Shown here: piece by piece, positions 1 through 8,096 of the stretch | Layout of the letters: the number at the start of each line of letters is the position of its first letter | Position numbering within the stretch: the first letter of the stretch is position 1 | Source of the DNA: an uncultured Oscillospiraceae bacterium | GTDB taxonomy: Bacteria > Bacillota > Clostridia > Oscillospirales > Acutalibacteraceae | DNA: 64,000 nt | Direction: 5' to 3' | NCBI GenBank assembly: GCA_900539845.1 | Contig: UQDP01000001.1 | Coordinates: forward strand, 1 to 64,000 | Position numbers and translations under genes: made by a program | Notes under the pieces: model-generated | Database searches by the model: none | Told to the model about the DNA's origin: nothing | What the model saw: the letters and a program-made list of their open reading frames with translations, nothing else

Positions 1-2260
1 CTGTCTTGATCGTGTAGCTTGTGCTGTTTGTTCCGCTGATGTATGTTCCGTTCACGTCTTTTGAGAAATCAGCGCTTGTAGACCATTCCAGACGGTAACC
101 GTGGCTCGTTGTTACATCCCATTCGGCTTCTATCGTGTTTGTGCCTGTTACGGAAGCCTTGAGATTCTGTACCGTCGGGCACGCTGCGCCGAATGTATAG
201 CCTTCGCTTTCCGAGCTTTCACCGTCGGCACTGTATGCCACAACTTTGACCTCGTATGTCCAGCCGGGTACAAGATCGGTGAATGTGAAATTCGTGGCTG
301 CTGTTTCACCCTTGAGTCTGTTTACACCGTTTGTGATCTCGTAGACTTCATAGCGCACAGCGCCGTCAACGGCATTCCATTCTATTTTCGCCCGCTCGCC
401 GTCTCCGCCGCGCGCCGTGATCTTGATTCCGTCTGCCGGAAGAAGCCTATCCGTGAGATCTAATGTTTGTGAGAACGCGCCGTAAATGGTGCCGCCGAGT
501 TCAAATAATTTATACGCTCTTGCTCTTATATAATACTGATTGGCTGGTTTGGCGGTCTCTATCGTGTAGCTCGTATTATTCGTTCCGCCGATAAATGCAC
601 CGTCAACATCTTTTGAAAAATCAGATGTTGTTGACCATTCCATATAATAGCCGTGGCTGGTTGTTGCATCCCATTTTGCCAGAATTGTGTTTCTGCCTGT
701 GATCTTTGCGGTAAGATTTTGAACTTTGGGGCACGCCGCTCCGAACATAAACGGTTCGCTGGAGGATTTATCCTCGTCATTTGCGTATATGATGATTTCA
801 TAAGTCCAACCGGGAGTAAGATCGGTAAACAAATAATAGTTGTTTGAAGTGGTTGCTTTCAGCTCATTTTTACCGTTGGTTATATCATATATCTGATATT
901 TTGTTGCGCCGTCAACAGCGTCCCAGTCTATCCTGAGCCTTTCACCGTCTCCGCCGCGCGAGGTTACTCTGAGACCTGTAATCCCTTCTTCCATGCCTTC
1001 AAATACGGGAATAACAAATGTTTTTGAGCCGGAGAGCAGTCCGGCGCTTGAATAAGCCTTGTATGTGTTGCCTGCTTCTGAGGATGGCGCCTGAACATTT
1101 GCCATGTATTCATGGGAATACATGTTGTCTGACTCGGGATTGACATTGAATTTTTGCAGATAACCCGTGTTCTGATCCGCCGAGAAATTGTTCGCAATAT
1201 ATTTCGCGCCGTTTACGATGGAAACATAAGGGTTTGTCCAGGGTCTGTGATATTTGTCGCTGCTGCTGTAATCCACAAGGTCGCTTCTGATATATCCTGT
1301 GTATGAATGTGAATTTACGGTAACGCTTACACGATACCATTTATAGCCGTCCGGCTGAACGCCGGTTGTTGAGAGTACGTTTACCGATGTGCCGTCAGGA
1401 ATGGTTGTTATAATTGATGAATTTGTTGTAGCGTTTGATCTCAGATTTGCTCTGCAGTTGGTGGAGTAGCCGCTACCTGTTGACGCCCATCTCAGTCCGT
1501 CCAAGGCTCCGGAGTTGGCGCCGATGTTATAGTAATTGTAAATACCGGGATAGGTTGCATTCGTGCCGCTCGCGCCGCCGGCGGAGTTTGTTCTGCCGCC
1601 TACCTCCTGAACGATTCTTGAGGCCAGGTAGTATGCGCTCATGCCGCTTTGTTTTGCGGCGTCAAGAATAGCTTGGGAATATTTTACTCCGTTGGGGTAT
1701 GCCGAGCCTGTAAAGGTTCTTGTGGTGCCGCCGGAGTCTTTATATGTGATGATTGAATTATACATCCATGTGTTTTTGATGATCGTTTCAATTCCCGATA
1801 TGGTCTGTTCGGGGCTGTATGCTGTGGTCTCAAACTGGAATATGTATTTTTCATCAAGAAAATTGAGCGGGTTCATATAATATTCAACCGCTGATTCGGA
1901 TGCGGATACCCATGTGCTGCCTTCCTGTATCACATAGTTTCCGTTTCTGTAGCACGAGGAGCAACTGCAATAATAATTCTTTGAGCTGTTTGAGCTTGTT
2001 TTCTGGATAAGCTGCTGCGAATGGGGAGTCCTTTCATTCGCCACTGCCTCCTCAAGTGTTACGCCTGTGAACAGGGGCTCAAAATCCCAGTTGGGATATT
2101 TTTCATGAAGCGCGGTAAGTTTTGTAACATAGGCCGACGGGAAACCGGCTTTCCTTAACTGCTGTGCAAAGCCGCTGTCTGCTGCGGATGCCGTTATCGT
2201 GAATGAAGCCAGACTCACCGCCGTTAAGGCTGCAAGAAGCAGTGATATCAGCTTTTTCAT
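1..2260 (-). CDS. Secreted glucosaminidase with SH3 and FN3 domains (3' end off window)
   Basis: Predicted cell-wall hydrolase of the clostridial endo-beta-N-acetylglucosaminidase type. The ATG at 2260 follows a GGGGG ribosome binding site, and the first ~26 residues (MKKLISLLLAALTAVSLA and on) form a signal peptide. Residues ~40-60 carry LTALHEKYPNWDF, typical of the family. The catalytic core follows, with the likely acid in SRIVQEVGG near residue 218. An SH3b-like stretch (CRANLRSNATT) comes next, then fibronectin type III-like modules. A block containing GGDGER recurs with a 546-bp (182-residue) period, seen on the + strand at 401-414 and 947-960. At least 753 codons are present; the C-terminus lies beyond the left edge. 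Domain calls rest on motif recognition; the bond cleaved is inferred from the family. Confidence 0.85.
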   Translation of the reverse strand, partial: MKKLISLLLAALTAVSLASFTITASAADSGFAQQLRKAGFPSAYVTKLTALHEKYPNWDFEPLFTGVTLEEAVANERTPHSQQLIQKTSSNSSKNYYCSCSSCYRNGNYVIQEGSTWVSASESAVEYYMNPLNFLDEKYIFQFETTAYSPEQTISGIETIIKNTWMYNSIITYKDSGGTTRTFTGSAYPNGVKYSQAILDAAKQSGMSAYYLASRIVQEVGGRTNSAGGASGTNATYPGIYNYYNIGANSGALDGLRWASTGSGYSTNCRANLRSNATTNSSIITTIPDGTSVNVLSTTGVQPDGYKWYRVSVTVNSHSYTGYIRSDLVDYSSSDKYHRPWTNPYVSIVNGAKYIANNFSADQNTGYLQKFNVNPESDNMYSHEYMANVQAPSSEAGNTYKAYSSAGLLSGSKTFVIPVFEGMEEGITGLRVTSRGGDGERLRIDWDAVDGATKYQIYDITNGKNELKATTSNNYYLFTDLTPGWTYEIIIYANDEDKSSSEPFMFGAACPKVQNLTAKITGRNTILAKWDATTSHGYYMEWSTTSDFSKDVDGAFIGGTNNTSYTIETAKPANQYYIRARAYKLFELGGTIYGAFSQTLDLTDRLLPADGIKITARGGDGERAKIEWNAVDGAVRYEVYEITNGVNRLKGETAATNFTFTDLVPGWTYEVKVVAYSADGESSESEGYTFGAACPTVQNLKASVTGTNTIEAEWDVTTSHGYRLEWSTSADFSKDVNGTYISGTNSTSYTIKT

Positions 2261-2387
2261 ATTTTATTACCCCCGTATTATTTTAAATTTATATAATAGT
2301 AACATTTATGTAACCAATTTGTCAACAGTCAAAGAATTTTGTAACTTTTAGACTTTAAAATTTAATCAAAATAGAATGTGAATTTTG

Positions 2388-2416
2388 TTGACAGTTCGTC
2401 GAATTATGCGTATAAT
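2388..2416 (+). promoter_or_regulatory. Sigma-A promoter for the XRE gene
   Basis: TTGACA at 2388-2393 and TATAAT at 2411-2416 are separated by 17 nt. Transcription would start near 2423, giving a leader of about 170 nt before the XRE start codon. The rest of the 334-bp gap at 2261-2594 holds this promoter, the leader structure at 2519-2575, and presumably the promoter of the leftward hydrolase, for which I see no good -35/-10 pair. Confidence 0.75.
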
Positions 2417-2518
2417 TATCACATAACGGCGAAACGGGAATGATAGTGTTTAAAATCGCAGTATTTAGTTGCATTATCACCAAAATTCATCATCTTTGTG
2501 TTTGGATTTGTTTTATTT

Positions 2519-2575
2519 GTCACGCCTTGCCCGGCTGCGGCAAGGAGAATTCGTGACCCGTCTCTTTTGCAGCCG
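2519..2575 (+). promoter_or_regulatory. Pseudoknot-like leader structure upstream of XRE gene
   Basis: GTCACG (2519-2524) pairs with CGTGAC (2552-2557) and CCTTGCC (2525-2531) with GGCAAGG (2539-2545). The whole 7-nt loop CGGCTGC (2532-2538) is complementary to GCAGCCG at 2569-2575. All pairings are exact, giving an H-type pseudoknot whose last strand directly abuts the GAAAGGG ribosome binding site at 2576-2582. That geometry is typical of translation-controlling riboswitches or autoregulatory leaders. I do not recognise a known riboswitch class. Structure is seen in the sequence; regulation is inferred. Confidence 0.5.
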
Positions 2576-2594
2576 GAAAGGGTGTTTGGATCGT

Positions 2595-2975
2595 ATGCAA
2601 AAAAAATCAAAACTTGCTTTAAGGCTTAAAATGCTGAGAAGACAAAAAGGTGTTACCTCTCAGGAGGTTGCGGATGAAATCGGAATAAAAGGTTCAACCT
2701 ACCGCCGCTATGAGATAGATACAAAGCCAAAGGATGAGATATATATTGCCCTTGCGCAATATTTCGGCGTTACGGTGGATTATCTTATGAGCGGTGATGA
2801 GGCACTTCCCGTTTATAACGTGGCTGATTCAAGTTCATATGAGGTGTCCGCAGCCGTCGGGATATCGGAGGAAGAAAAGCAGCTTTTGGCCAATCTCAGG
2901 TCTCTTTCCGCCGAGGATTTCCGTGAAGTGTTTGATTTTGTATTGTGGAAAAAACAAAAAAATTCAAAAGATTGA
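2595..2975 (+). CDS. XRE-family helix-turn-helix transcriptional regulator
   Basis: A 126-residue cytoplasmic DNA-binding protein. The N-terminal Cro/CI-type helix-turn-helix spans about residues 5-60 (LKMLRRQKGVTSQEVADEIG and STYRRYE), including the family's usual YFGVTVDYLMSG ending. The C-terminal half has no recognised domain. The reading frame is open further upstream, but ATG 2595 is chosen because GAAAGGG precedes it and the upstream stretch reads as a structured leader; an in-frame TTG at 2586 is an alternative. It stands alone with its own promoter and lies just before the lipoprotein gene, which has a separate promoter. Whether it controls that transporter is not shown. A pseudoknot-like element overlaps its ribosome binding region. 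Confidence 0.85.
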   Translation: MQKKSKLALRLKMLRRQKGVTSQEVADEIGIKGSTYRRYEIDTKPKDEIYIALAQYFGVTVDYLMSGDEALPVYNVADSSSYEVSAAVGISEEEKQLLANLRSLSAEDFREVFDFVLWKKQKNSKD

Positions 2976-2986
2976 CCCGGTAATTA

Positions 2987-3014
2987 TTGACAGGTCTTTA
3001 CGTTGTGTTATAAT
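2987..3014 (+). promoter_or_regulatory. Sigma-A promoter for the substrate-binding lipoprotein
   Basis: TTGACA (2987-2992) and TATAAT (3009-3014) with a 16-nt spacer. Transcription would start near 3021, leaving a short ~27-nt leader. There is no room for a T-box or riboswitch between this promoter and the start codon. Confidence 0.8.
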
Positions 3015-3047
3015 TTATTTATTATTATACAAACTGGAGGAATGATT

Positions 3048-4046
3048 TTGAAAAAAATATTGTCTTTATTGCTTGCTGTTCTTCTTATAGTATCGGTTTT
3101 TGCCGGTTGTTCCGCCGGTTCCGGGGAAGACGGCAGCAGCGGTTCGTCGGCTCAGAAGGCGGCGATCCTGCAGTATATGCCGCATTCAAGTCTTGATAAC
3201 TGTACGCAGGGTGTTAAAAACGCGCTTGACGCTGCCGGTATTTCCTATGACGTTCAGATCGGTTCAAGCGGCAGTGCGGACGCGGATTGTCAGAGTTATG
3301 CAGCTCAGATGGCTGCGGGCGGATATGACATTATAATTGCTGTTGCTACTCCTGCGGCTCTCAGCGCGTATTCCGCTGTTCAGAGCGCTTCAGCCGGTAT
3401 TCCCGTTATTTTCTGCGCAGTTTCGGATCCTGTTTCGGCAGGGCTCGTTCAGTCCATGGAAACGCCCGGAAACAATTGCACGGGCACTGCCGATTCCTTT
3501 GATGTTGCAGGACAGGTAGAGCTGATCACGCAGCTTCAGCCGGACCTTTCAAGGCTCGGAGTGATCTATACAACAAGCGAGTCAAATTCTCTCAGCCAGC
3601 TTGAAAGACTTCAGGCAGAGTGTGACGCTGCCGGTATAGAGCTTGTTGCGCAGGGTATATCCGATCCTTCTGAGCTCACGTCGGTTTCTGCTTCCATAGT
3701 TACCGAAGTCGATGCGGTCACGAACCTTACGGATAATAATGTTGTTGATAATATGAGCGTGCTTCTTGAGCAGGCGAATGCCGCGGGCATACCTGTATAT
3801 GGGTCGGAGATTGAACAGGTGAGAAAAGGCTGCCTTGCCTCGGCGTCCATAGATTATGTAGCTCTCGGCGAAAAAACGGGTCAAATGGCTGTTGATGTCC
3901 TTTCGGGGCAGTCCGCCGCTTCTTATCCCGTAGTCACTGTTGAGGATTCGTTTATGGTTATCAATCCTGATGTGGCGTCCGGGCTCGGCATTGCGATTCC
4001 CGATTCACTTGCAGACGTTGAAAAGGTAACACTGTCGGCAGAATAA
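3048..4046 (+). CDS. ABC transporter substrate-binding lipoprotein (TrpX-like)
   Basis: Extracellular solute receptor of the uncharacterized ABC transport family that includes TrpX (COG2984-type). The start is probably TTG at 3048: GGAGG at 3036-3040 sits 7 nt before it, whereas ATG 3042 is only one base from GGAGG. The product begins as a classical lipoprotein signal (KKILSLLLAVLL) with lipobox VFAGC, so the mature protein is lipid-anchored. The body shows the periplasmic-binding fold pattern of this family: AAILQYMPHSSLDN, GYDIIIAVATPAAL, IPVIFCAVSDPV and VDAVTNLTDNNVVD. Its permease and ATPase partners are at 6409-8092, separated by a terminator and an opposite-strand glycosyltransferase. 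Known relatives move tryptophan or tyrosine; the substrate here is unknown. Confidence 0.85.
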   Translation: MKKILSLLLAVLLIVSVFAGCSAGSGEDGSSGSSAQKAAILQYMPHSSLDNCTQGVKNALDAAGISYDVQIGSSGSADADCQSYAAQMAAGGYDIIIAVATPAALSAYSAVQSASAGIPVIFCAVSDPVSAGLVQSMETPGNNCTGTADSFDVAGQVELITQLQPDLSRLGVIYTTSESNSLSQLERLQAECDAAGIELVAQGISDPSELTSVSASIVTEVDAVTNLTDNNVVDNMSVLLEQANAAGIPVYGSEIEQVRKGCLASASIDYVALGEKTGQMAVDVLSGQSAASYPVVTVEDSFMVINPDVASGLGIAIPDSLADVEKVTLSAE

Positions 4047-4060
4047 TCCGCATAATAAAA

Positions 4061-4097
4061 AAAACTCCGCTTTTCTTTCTGAGAAAAGCGGAGTTTT
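4061..4097. terminator. Bidirectional terminator
   Basis: AAAACTCCGCTTTTC (4061-4075) pairs exactly with GAAAAGCGGAGTTTT (4083-4097) around a 7-nt loop. It lies between the convergent lipoprotein and glycosyltransferase genes and has A/T runs on both sides, so it can end transcription in both directions. Confidence 0.9.
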
Positions 4098-4101
4098 ATA
4101 C

Positions 4102-6231
4102 TTATGCCGCGCTTTTTTTAAATATCCTGTTGAAAAATCTTTTTATTTTTCTTAGGAAAGGGTAAAGCGACCATTTTTTCAGCCTGTTGATCTCTGCGGT
4201 CTTGGCTGATTTTTCTTTATAAGTGCGTTGAAGCTTAGCATTGATCTCTGATTTTTCCTTATAAGTTTGCTGAAGCTTGGCGTTGAGTTCGGATTTGTCC
4301 TTATACGCACGGTTAAGACTGAATTTCAGCTGTTTGTTTTCCTCTGCCGTTGCCCTGTTGAGCGCGGACTGTTCTGCTGCTGTGGCAATGAAAACGGAAT
4401 AGTATATCGCGTCGGTTATCTGCGGAAAGTCCTCCGCCGAGTTGACGATATCGCTTTCGCTGCAAATTTCCGCATAATACTTTTTCATATTTTTGCATTG
4501 CGCAATAATATGTTTTAGGATAGCGCTGCTCATCTCGGAGCGGTTTTTGTTCGTTTCATATTCTTTAAGAAGTTCTCTGATGGTATAAGCGAGCGCAAAC
4601 AGAGCTTTTTTGTCTTTTTCTGCGGTCATCGTGGAATTTTCACGCACTCTTCTTTTGTAAAATGCGTTGGGAAGTACTTTGATGCGATTTGAGCGGGTGA
4701 TCACTTTATATTGAAACAGATTGTCCTCCAGCATCGGAAGTTCGGGAAACTGTATTTCGTTTTCTTTCAGAAAGGATCGCCTGATGAGCTGCATGCCGGG
4801 CTGTACAATAAATCCGATGCTGTTTCTGAAAATGATAAAAAGCTCCTCGCCCGAATAGACCCTCGGAAAAACACTTTTGCGCGCGTAATATCTTTTGTAT
4901 TCCGTAAGCGTGTTTTCAAGCTGTTCGGTCTCATAAAAAGCTTTGCCTTCAAATAAAACCGCGTCAAGGTTATTTTCGTCGGCACAGCAGTAAGCTTTTT
5001 CATAGCACTGCGGGTCAAGAAGATCATCGCTGTCCATAAAATGAATGTATTTGCCGTGCGCTTTTTCAATTCCGAAATTTCTTTCATAGCCCTGCCCGCG
5101 GTTGGGCTGATAATACGCAAACACATTCGCGTATTTTTTTTCATATTTCCTTATGATTTCAGGCGTTGAATCGGTCGAGCCGTCGTCTATAAGTATGATC
5201 TCAATATTTTTATAGGTCTGGTTCAGAACGGATTCCACGGTTTCTTTTAAATAATGTTCCGTGTTATAGCATGGAATGATAACGGAGATGCCGTATTTTT
5301 CCGAGCGCCTTTTCAGCTTGCCTCCGTTTTCATCTTTCAGCATCTCAAGGTAATAGTGGCGCCACTCGTTCGCACATGCTGCGTCAGGATATTTCCACGG
5401 TTTGTCCTTGGATGAATAATGTATGATTTCAGCGTCAAGATATAATTGTGTTTTGCTTTCGTAATTTGTGCCGTACAGCTTGTTCACATCGCTGATATCC
5501 CATTTTTTATCGGCGCGGTCAAGGCTCAGCGGCATAAAATTGTATTTTATCGGCAGCAGTTTCACTTTCCTGTCAAACACAAGATTGAAAACATTCTGGT
5601 CCATTAAAGAGGTGTCGGACAGCAGCTTTTTTGCCTCAATCAGCTCGCGGCTCATTCCGTCCTGCCTTAATTTTTTTAAATTTAAAAGCATTATGCCGCT
5701 GTTAAAATAATCCTTCACAAGAGCATGGTATTTATGCCGCCAGTACATAGCGCAGCTATCCACTATAACGGCAGCGTAATGCTCTGTTATATCCGTTTCG
5801 TAAAGTTGATGCAGATCGGTCTTTACAATAAGATCCCCGTCAAGATAGAGCATTTTTTCCTCTTCGGGAAAAAGCTCCGGGATCAAAAATTTCAGCAGCG
5901 CGGAAATCGAAGCAACACAAATGGCGTTGGAGTCAAAAATGTGCATGCCGGCAAATCTTTTTTCCGCGTCTTCTCTGCGTATGATGATATCCACATCGCT
6001 GCGCGCAAAGGCAAGAAGCTTTTTTTCATCTTCATCAGAGAGATTGGACGTTATTATGAAAATGCGGTAAAATCCTGTTTCTTTTGTGCTAATGATCGAT
6101 TTTATCGCTACCGATATGGGTAAAATATATGACCCGTCCGTTATCATACAGATATTGACGGGGCTGTTTTGTTTTTCCGAATTGTTATTTTTCATAAAAG
6201 CGCTCTTCTTTTTATTTTTTCTTTTTCTCAT
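4102..6231 (-). CDS. Two-domain glycosyltransferase (GT8-like plus GT2) with coiled C-terminus
   Basis: A 709-residue cytoplasmic enzyme with two sugar-transfer domains. Residues ~25-300 resemble GT8 enzymes: VNICMITDGSYILPIS at the nucleotide pocket and a metal-binding DGD at 131-133 (MLYLDGDLIV). Residues ~315-420 are a GT2 domain with SVIIPCYN, IDDGSTDSTPEI and the DSDD of HFMDSDDLLD. The C-terminal ~60 residues hold near-repeats of YKEKSEINAKLQRT, probably a coiled coil, then a basic tail (FLRKIKRFFNRIFKKS) that could touch the membrane. An internal ATG at residue 13 is an alternative start with a fair GAAGAG upstream. No signal peptide is seen. The acceptor, perhaps a capsule or wall polymer, is unknown. 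It sits on the opposite strand inside an otherwise co-directional ABC transporter locus. Confidence 0.85.
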   Translation of the reverse strand: MRKRKNKKKSAFMKNNNSEKQNSPVNICMITDGSYILPISVAIKSIISTKETGFYRIFIITSNLSDEDEKKLLAFARSDVDIIIRREDAEKRFAGMHIFDSNAICVASISALLKFLIPELFPEEEKMLYLDGDLIVKTDLHQLYETDITEHYAAVIVDSCAMYWRHKYHALVKDYFNSGIMLLNLKKLRQDGMSRELIEAKKLLSDTSLMDQNVFNLVFDRKVKLLPIKYNFMPLSLDRADKKWDISDVNKLYGTNYESKTQLYLDAEIIHYSSKDKPWKYPDAACANEWRHYYLEMLKDENGGKLKRRSEKYGISVIIPCYNTEHYLKETVESVLNQTYKNIEIILIDDGSTDSTPEIIRKYEKKYANVFAYYQPNRGQGYERNFGIEKAHGKYIHFMDSDDLLDPQCYEKAYCCADENNLDAVLFEGKAFYETEQLENTLTEYKRYYARKSVFPRVYSGEELFIIFRNSIGFIVQPGMQLIRRSFLKENEIQFPELPMLEDNLFQYKVITRSNRIKVLPNAFYKRRVRENSTMTAEKDKKALFALAYTIRELLKEYETNKNRSEMSSAILKHIIAQCKNMKKYYAEICSESDIVNSAEDFPQITDAIYYSVFIATAAEQSALNRATAEENKQLKFSLNRAYKDKSELNAKLQQTYKEKSEINAKLQRTYKEKSAKTAEINRLKKWSLYPFLRKIKRFFNRIFKKSAA

Positions 6232-6316
6232 AACAGATCATTTTGCTCCTGTTTTAATTATTTCAATTTCCTGTTTTAATATTCCGTTTATGCAAAATGC
6301 GCTCTTATTTTTGGTA

Positions 6317-6345
6317 TTGAATATTCTTTATTCTTTTGTTATAAT
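6317..6345 (+). promoter_or_regulatory. Promoter for the permease-ATPase-acetyltransferase operon
   Basis: TTGAAT (6317-6322) and TATAAT (6340-6345) with a 17-nt spacer. It gives the permease and ATPase a promoter independent of the substrate-binding protein gene. Confidence 0.65.
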
Positions 6346-6408
6346 CTTAAATAATTGTATTGCACAGGCATGAATGCTTGATATTGAATGACTAACGGAT
6401 GTGGTGAA

Positions 6409-7326
6409 ATGGAAGCTGTCAATATTATCAAAGTCGTTTTCGAGGAGGGATTTAAGTATGCCATACTGGCGCTCGGTGTGTACCTTTCTTACAGCATACT
6501 TGATTTTCCGGATTTATCAGTGGACGGAACAATGCCCCTCGGAGCTATATTATCGTCGATTCTGATATTTAACGGGGTAGATCCTTGGATCAGCCTGCTC
6601 GTTGCGTTTGCCGGCGGCATGCTTGCAGGGTGTGTAACCGGATTCCTCCATGTTAAGCTGAAACTTCAGCCGCTGCTTTCCGGCATCCTTGTTTATACGG
6701 CGCTGCTGTCACTAAATCTTGTGCTGATAAAGTTGGGCTCGGGCGGGCAGTCGATCGTCTCCATCTTCGGCAGGAAAACCGTTTTCAATACCGGCGCGGC
6801 AGATCTGCTGCCTGAAACGATTAACGGAATCACGGTAAGAAAAGTGATTGTCCTGTTCATCTTTGTGGTCATTTTAAAGATTGTTATGGATCTTTATCTG
6901 AAAACGAAATCAGGTATGCTCCTGCGCGCAACAGGCTCAAACCAGCAGTATGTAGTTATGCTCGCCAAAAATCCCGGTGCGTCAAAGATCCTCGGGCTTG
7001 CAATAGCAAACGGCCTTGCGGCAGTCAGCGGCGCTATCATTGCCCAAAGCAATGAAACGGCAAATACCCAAATGGGCGTAGGCATGGTCGTCTGCGGTCT
7101 TTCAAGCGTAATTATAGGTCTCTCGCTTTTCAAAAAGGTTGGTTTTATGAAAGCCACAACAATGGTCATCCTCGGCACTATCTGTTACAGGGCTTGTCTT
7201 CAGATCGCCATTGAGATCGGTCTGCCGAGCGATTACAACAGGCTTCTTATGGCGGTGTTGTTTGTTATAGCTCTGCTGTTCAGCAGATTTAAAAAGAAAT
7301 CGAAAAGGAGAGAGAAAAATGCTTGA
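6409..7326 (+). CDS. ABC transporter permease (TrpY-like)
   Basis: Integral membrane permease of the family paired with TrpX-like receptors (COG4120-type), about 305 residues with 8-9 hydrophobic segments. The family signature is near the N-terminus: YAILALGVYLSYSILDFPD followed by LSVDGTMPLGA. ATG 6409 is preferred because the protein then begins close to the family's usual start; an in-frame ATG at 6388 is possible and neither has a strong ribosome binding site. The ATPase gene overlaps its 3' end by 8 bp, so the two are translationally coupled. Substrate recognition must come from the lipoprotein encoded 2.4 kb upstream. The substrate is unknown, possibly an aromatic amino acid by analogy. 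Confidence 0.87.
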   Translation: MEAVNIIKVVFEEGFKYAILALGVYLSYSILDFPDLSVDGTMPLGAILSSILIFNGVDPWISLLVAFAGGMLAGCVTGFLHVKLKLQPLLSGILVYTALLSLNLVLIKLGSGGQSIVSIFGRKTVFNTGAADLLPETINGITVRKVIVLFIFVVILKIVMDLYLKTKSGMLLRATGSNQQYVVMLAKNPGASKILGLAIANGLAAVSGAIIAQSNETANTQMGVGMVVCGLSSVIIGLSLFKKVGFMKATTMVILGTICYRACLQIAIEIGLPSDYNRLLMAVLFVIALLFSRFKKKSKRREKNA

Positions 7327-8092
7327 GCTGCAGAATATAACAAAGCGGTTTAATGCCGGCACGGTTGATGAAACCACGGTTTTCGATTCGTTTAATTTTA
7401 AAGTTGACGACGGCGAGTTTGTGTCCGTAATAGGCTCAAACGGCAGCGGAAAAACAACTTTGCTGAACCTCATATGCGGCTCTCTTCACCCGGACGAGGG
7501 GAAAATACTGTTCAATGCAAAGGATATAACGTCCGTATCGGAATACAGGCGCGCAAAGATCATAGGCAGGGTGTTTCAGGACCCCAAGGCAGGCACCTGT
7601 CCCGATCTTACGATTTTGGAAAATATGGCGCTTGCCGATAACAAAAACAAGATGTTCGGGCTGGGAAAATGCGTTAACAAAAAACGCATAGACCATTACC
7701 GTGCTCTGCTGGAGCAGTGCGATATGGGGCTTGAGAACCGGCTCGGCGCTCAGGTGGGCACACTTTCGGGCGGTCAGCGTCAGGCGCTCGCCCTTGTTAT
7801 TGCCAATATGACGGATCTTGAGCTTCTTATCCTTGATGAGCATATTGCTGCGCTTGACCCGAAGTCGTCGGAGCGTGTTATGGAACTCACGGACAGACTT
7901 GTTAAAAAACATAAGATAACCACGCTGATGGTGACCCATAATCTGCGTTTTGCCGTAGAATACGGCAGCAGGCTCGTTATGATGCATGAGGGAAACACGG
8001 TTATGGATATCAAAGGTGCAGAGAAAGATAATGCAAAGGTTGAAGATCTGCTTGAGGTGTTCGACAGAATCAGTATAGAGAAAGGAAACTGA
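7319..8092 (+). CDS. ABC transporter ATP-binding protein (TrpZ-like)
   Basis: A 257-residue ATPase that powers the adjacent permease. All ABC motifs are present: Walker A GSNGSGKTT (~residues 39-47), a Q-loop in VFQDPKAGT, the signature LSGGQRQALAL, Walker B LLILDEHIAALDP, and the switch histidine in VTHNLRFA. The DEH form of Walker B and the HIAALDP D-loop are typical of this COG1101-type subfamily. The start ATG lies inside the last codons of the permease gene. It is followed 4 bp later by the O-acetyltransferase gene, which probably shares the transcript. Confidence 0.92.
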   Translation: MLELQNITKRFNAGTVDETTVFDSFNFKVDDGEFVSVIGSNGSGKTTLLNLICGSLHPDEGKILFNAKDITSVSEYRRAKIIGRVFQDPKAGTCPDLTILENMALADNKNKMFGLGKCVNKKRIDHYRALLEQCDMGLENRLGAQVGTLSGGQRQALALVIANMTDLELLILDEHIAALDPKSSERVMELTDRLVKKHKITTLMVTHNLRFAVEYGSRLVMMHEGNTVMDIKGAEKDNAKVEDLLEVFDRISIEKGN

Positions 8093-8096
8093 TATT

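Noticed and set aside
101..463. Rightward open frames within the first 2 kb
   Set aside because: They are antisense to the signal-peptide-bearing hydrolase with repeated FN3 modules; Cys-rich, repeat-derived composition.
2469..2594. Upstream extension of the XRE gene to ATG 2469
   Set aside because: The extension would code across the pseudoknot-like leader, has no ribosome binding site and is unlike XRE N-termini; ATG 2595 has GAAAGGG before it.
3003..3047. Longer start (ATG 3003 or ATG 3042) for the lipoprotein
   Set aside because: 3003 lies within the promoter -10 region and 3042 is one base from GGAGG; TTG 3048 has correct spacing and begins the lipoprotein signal.
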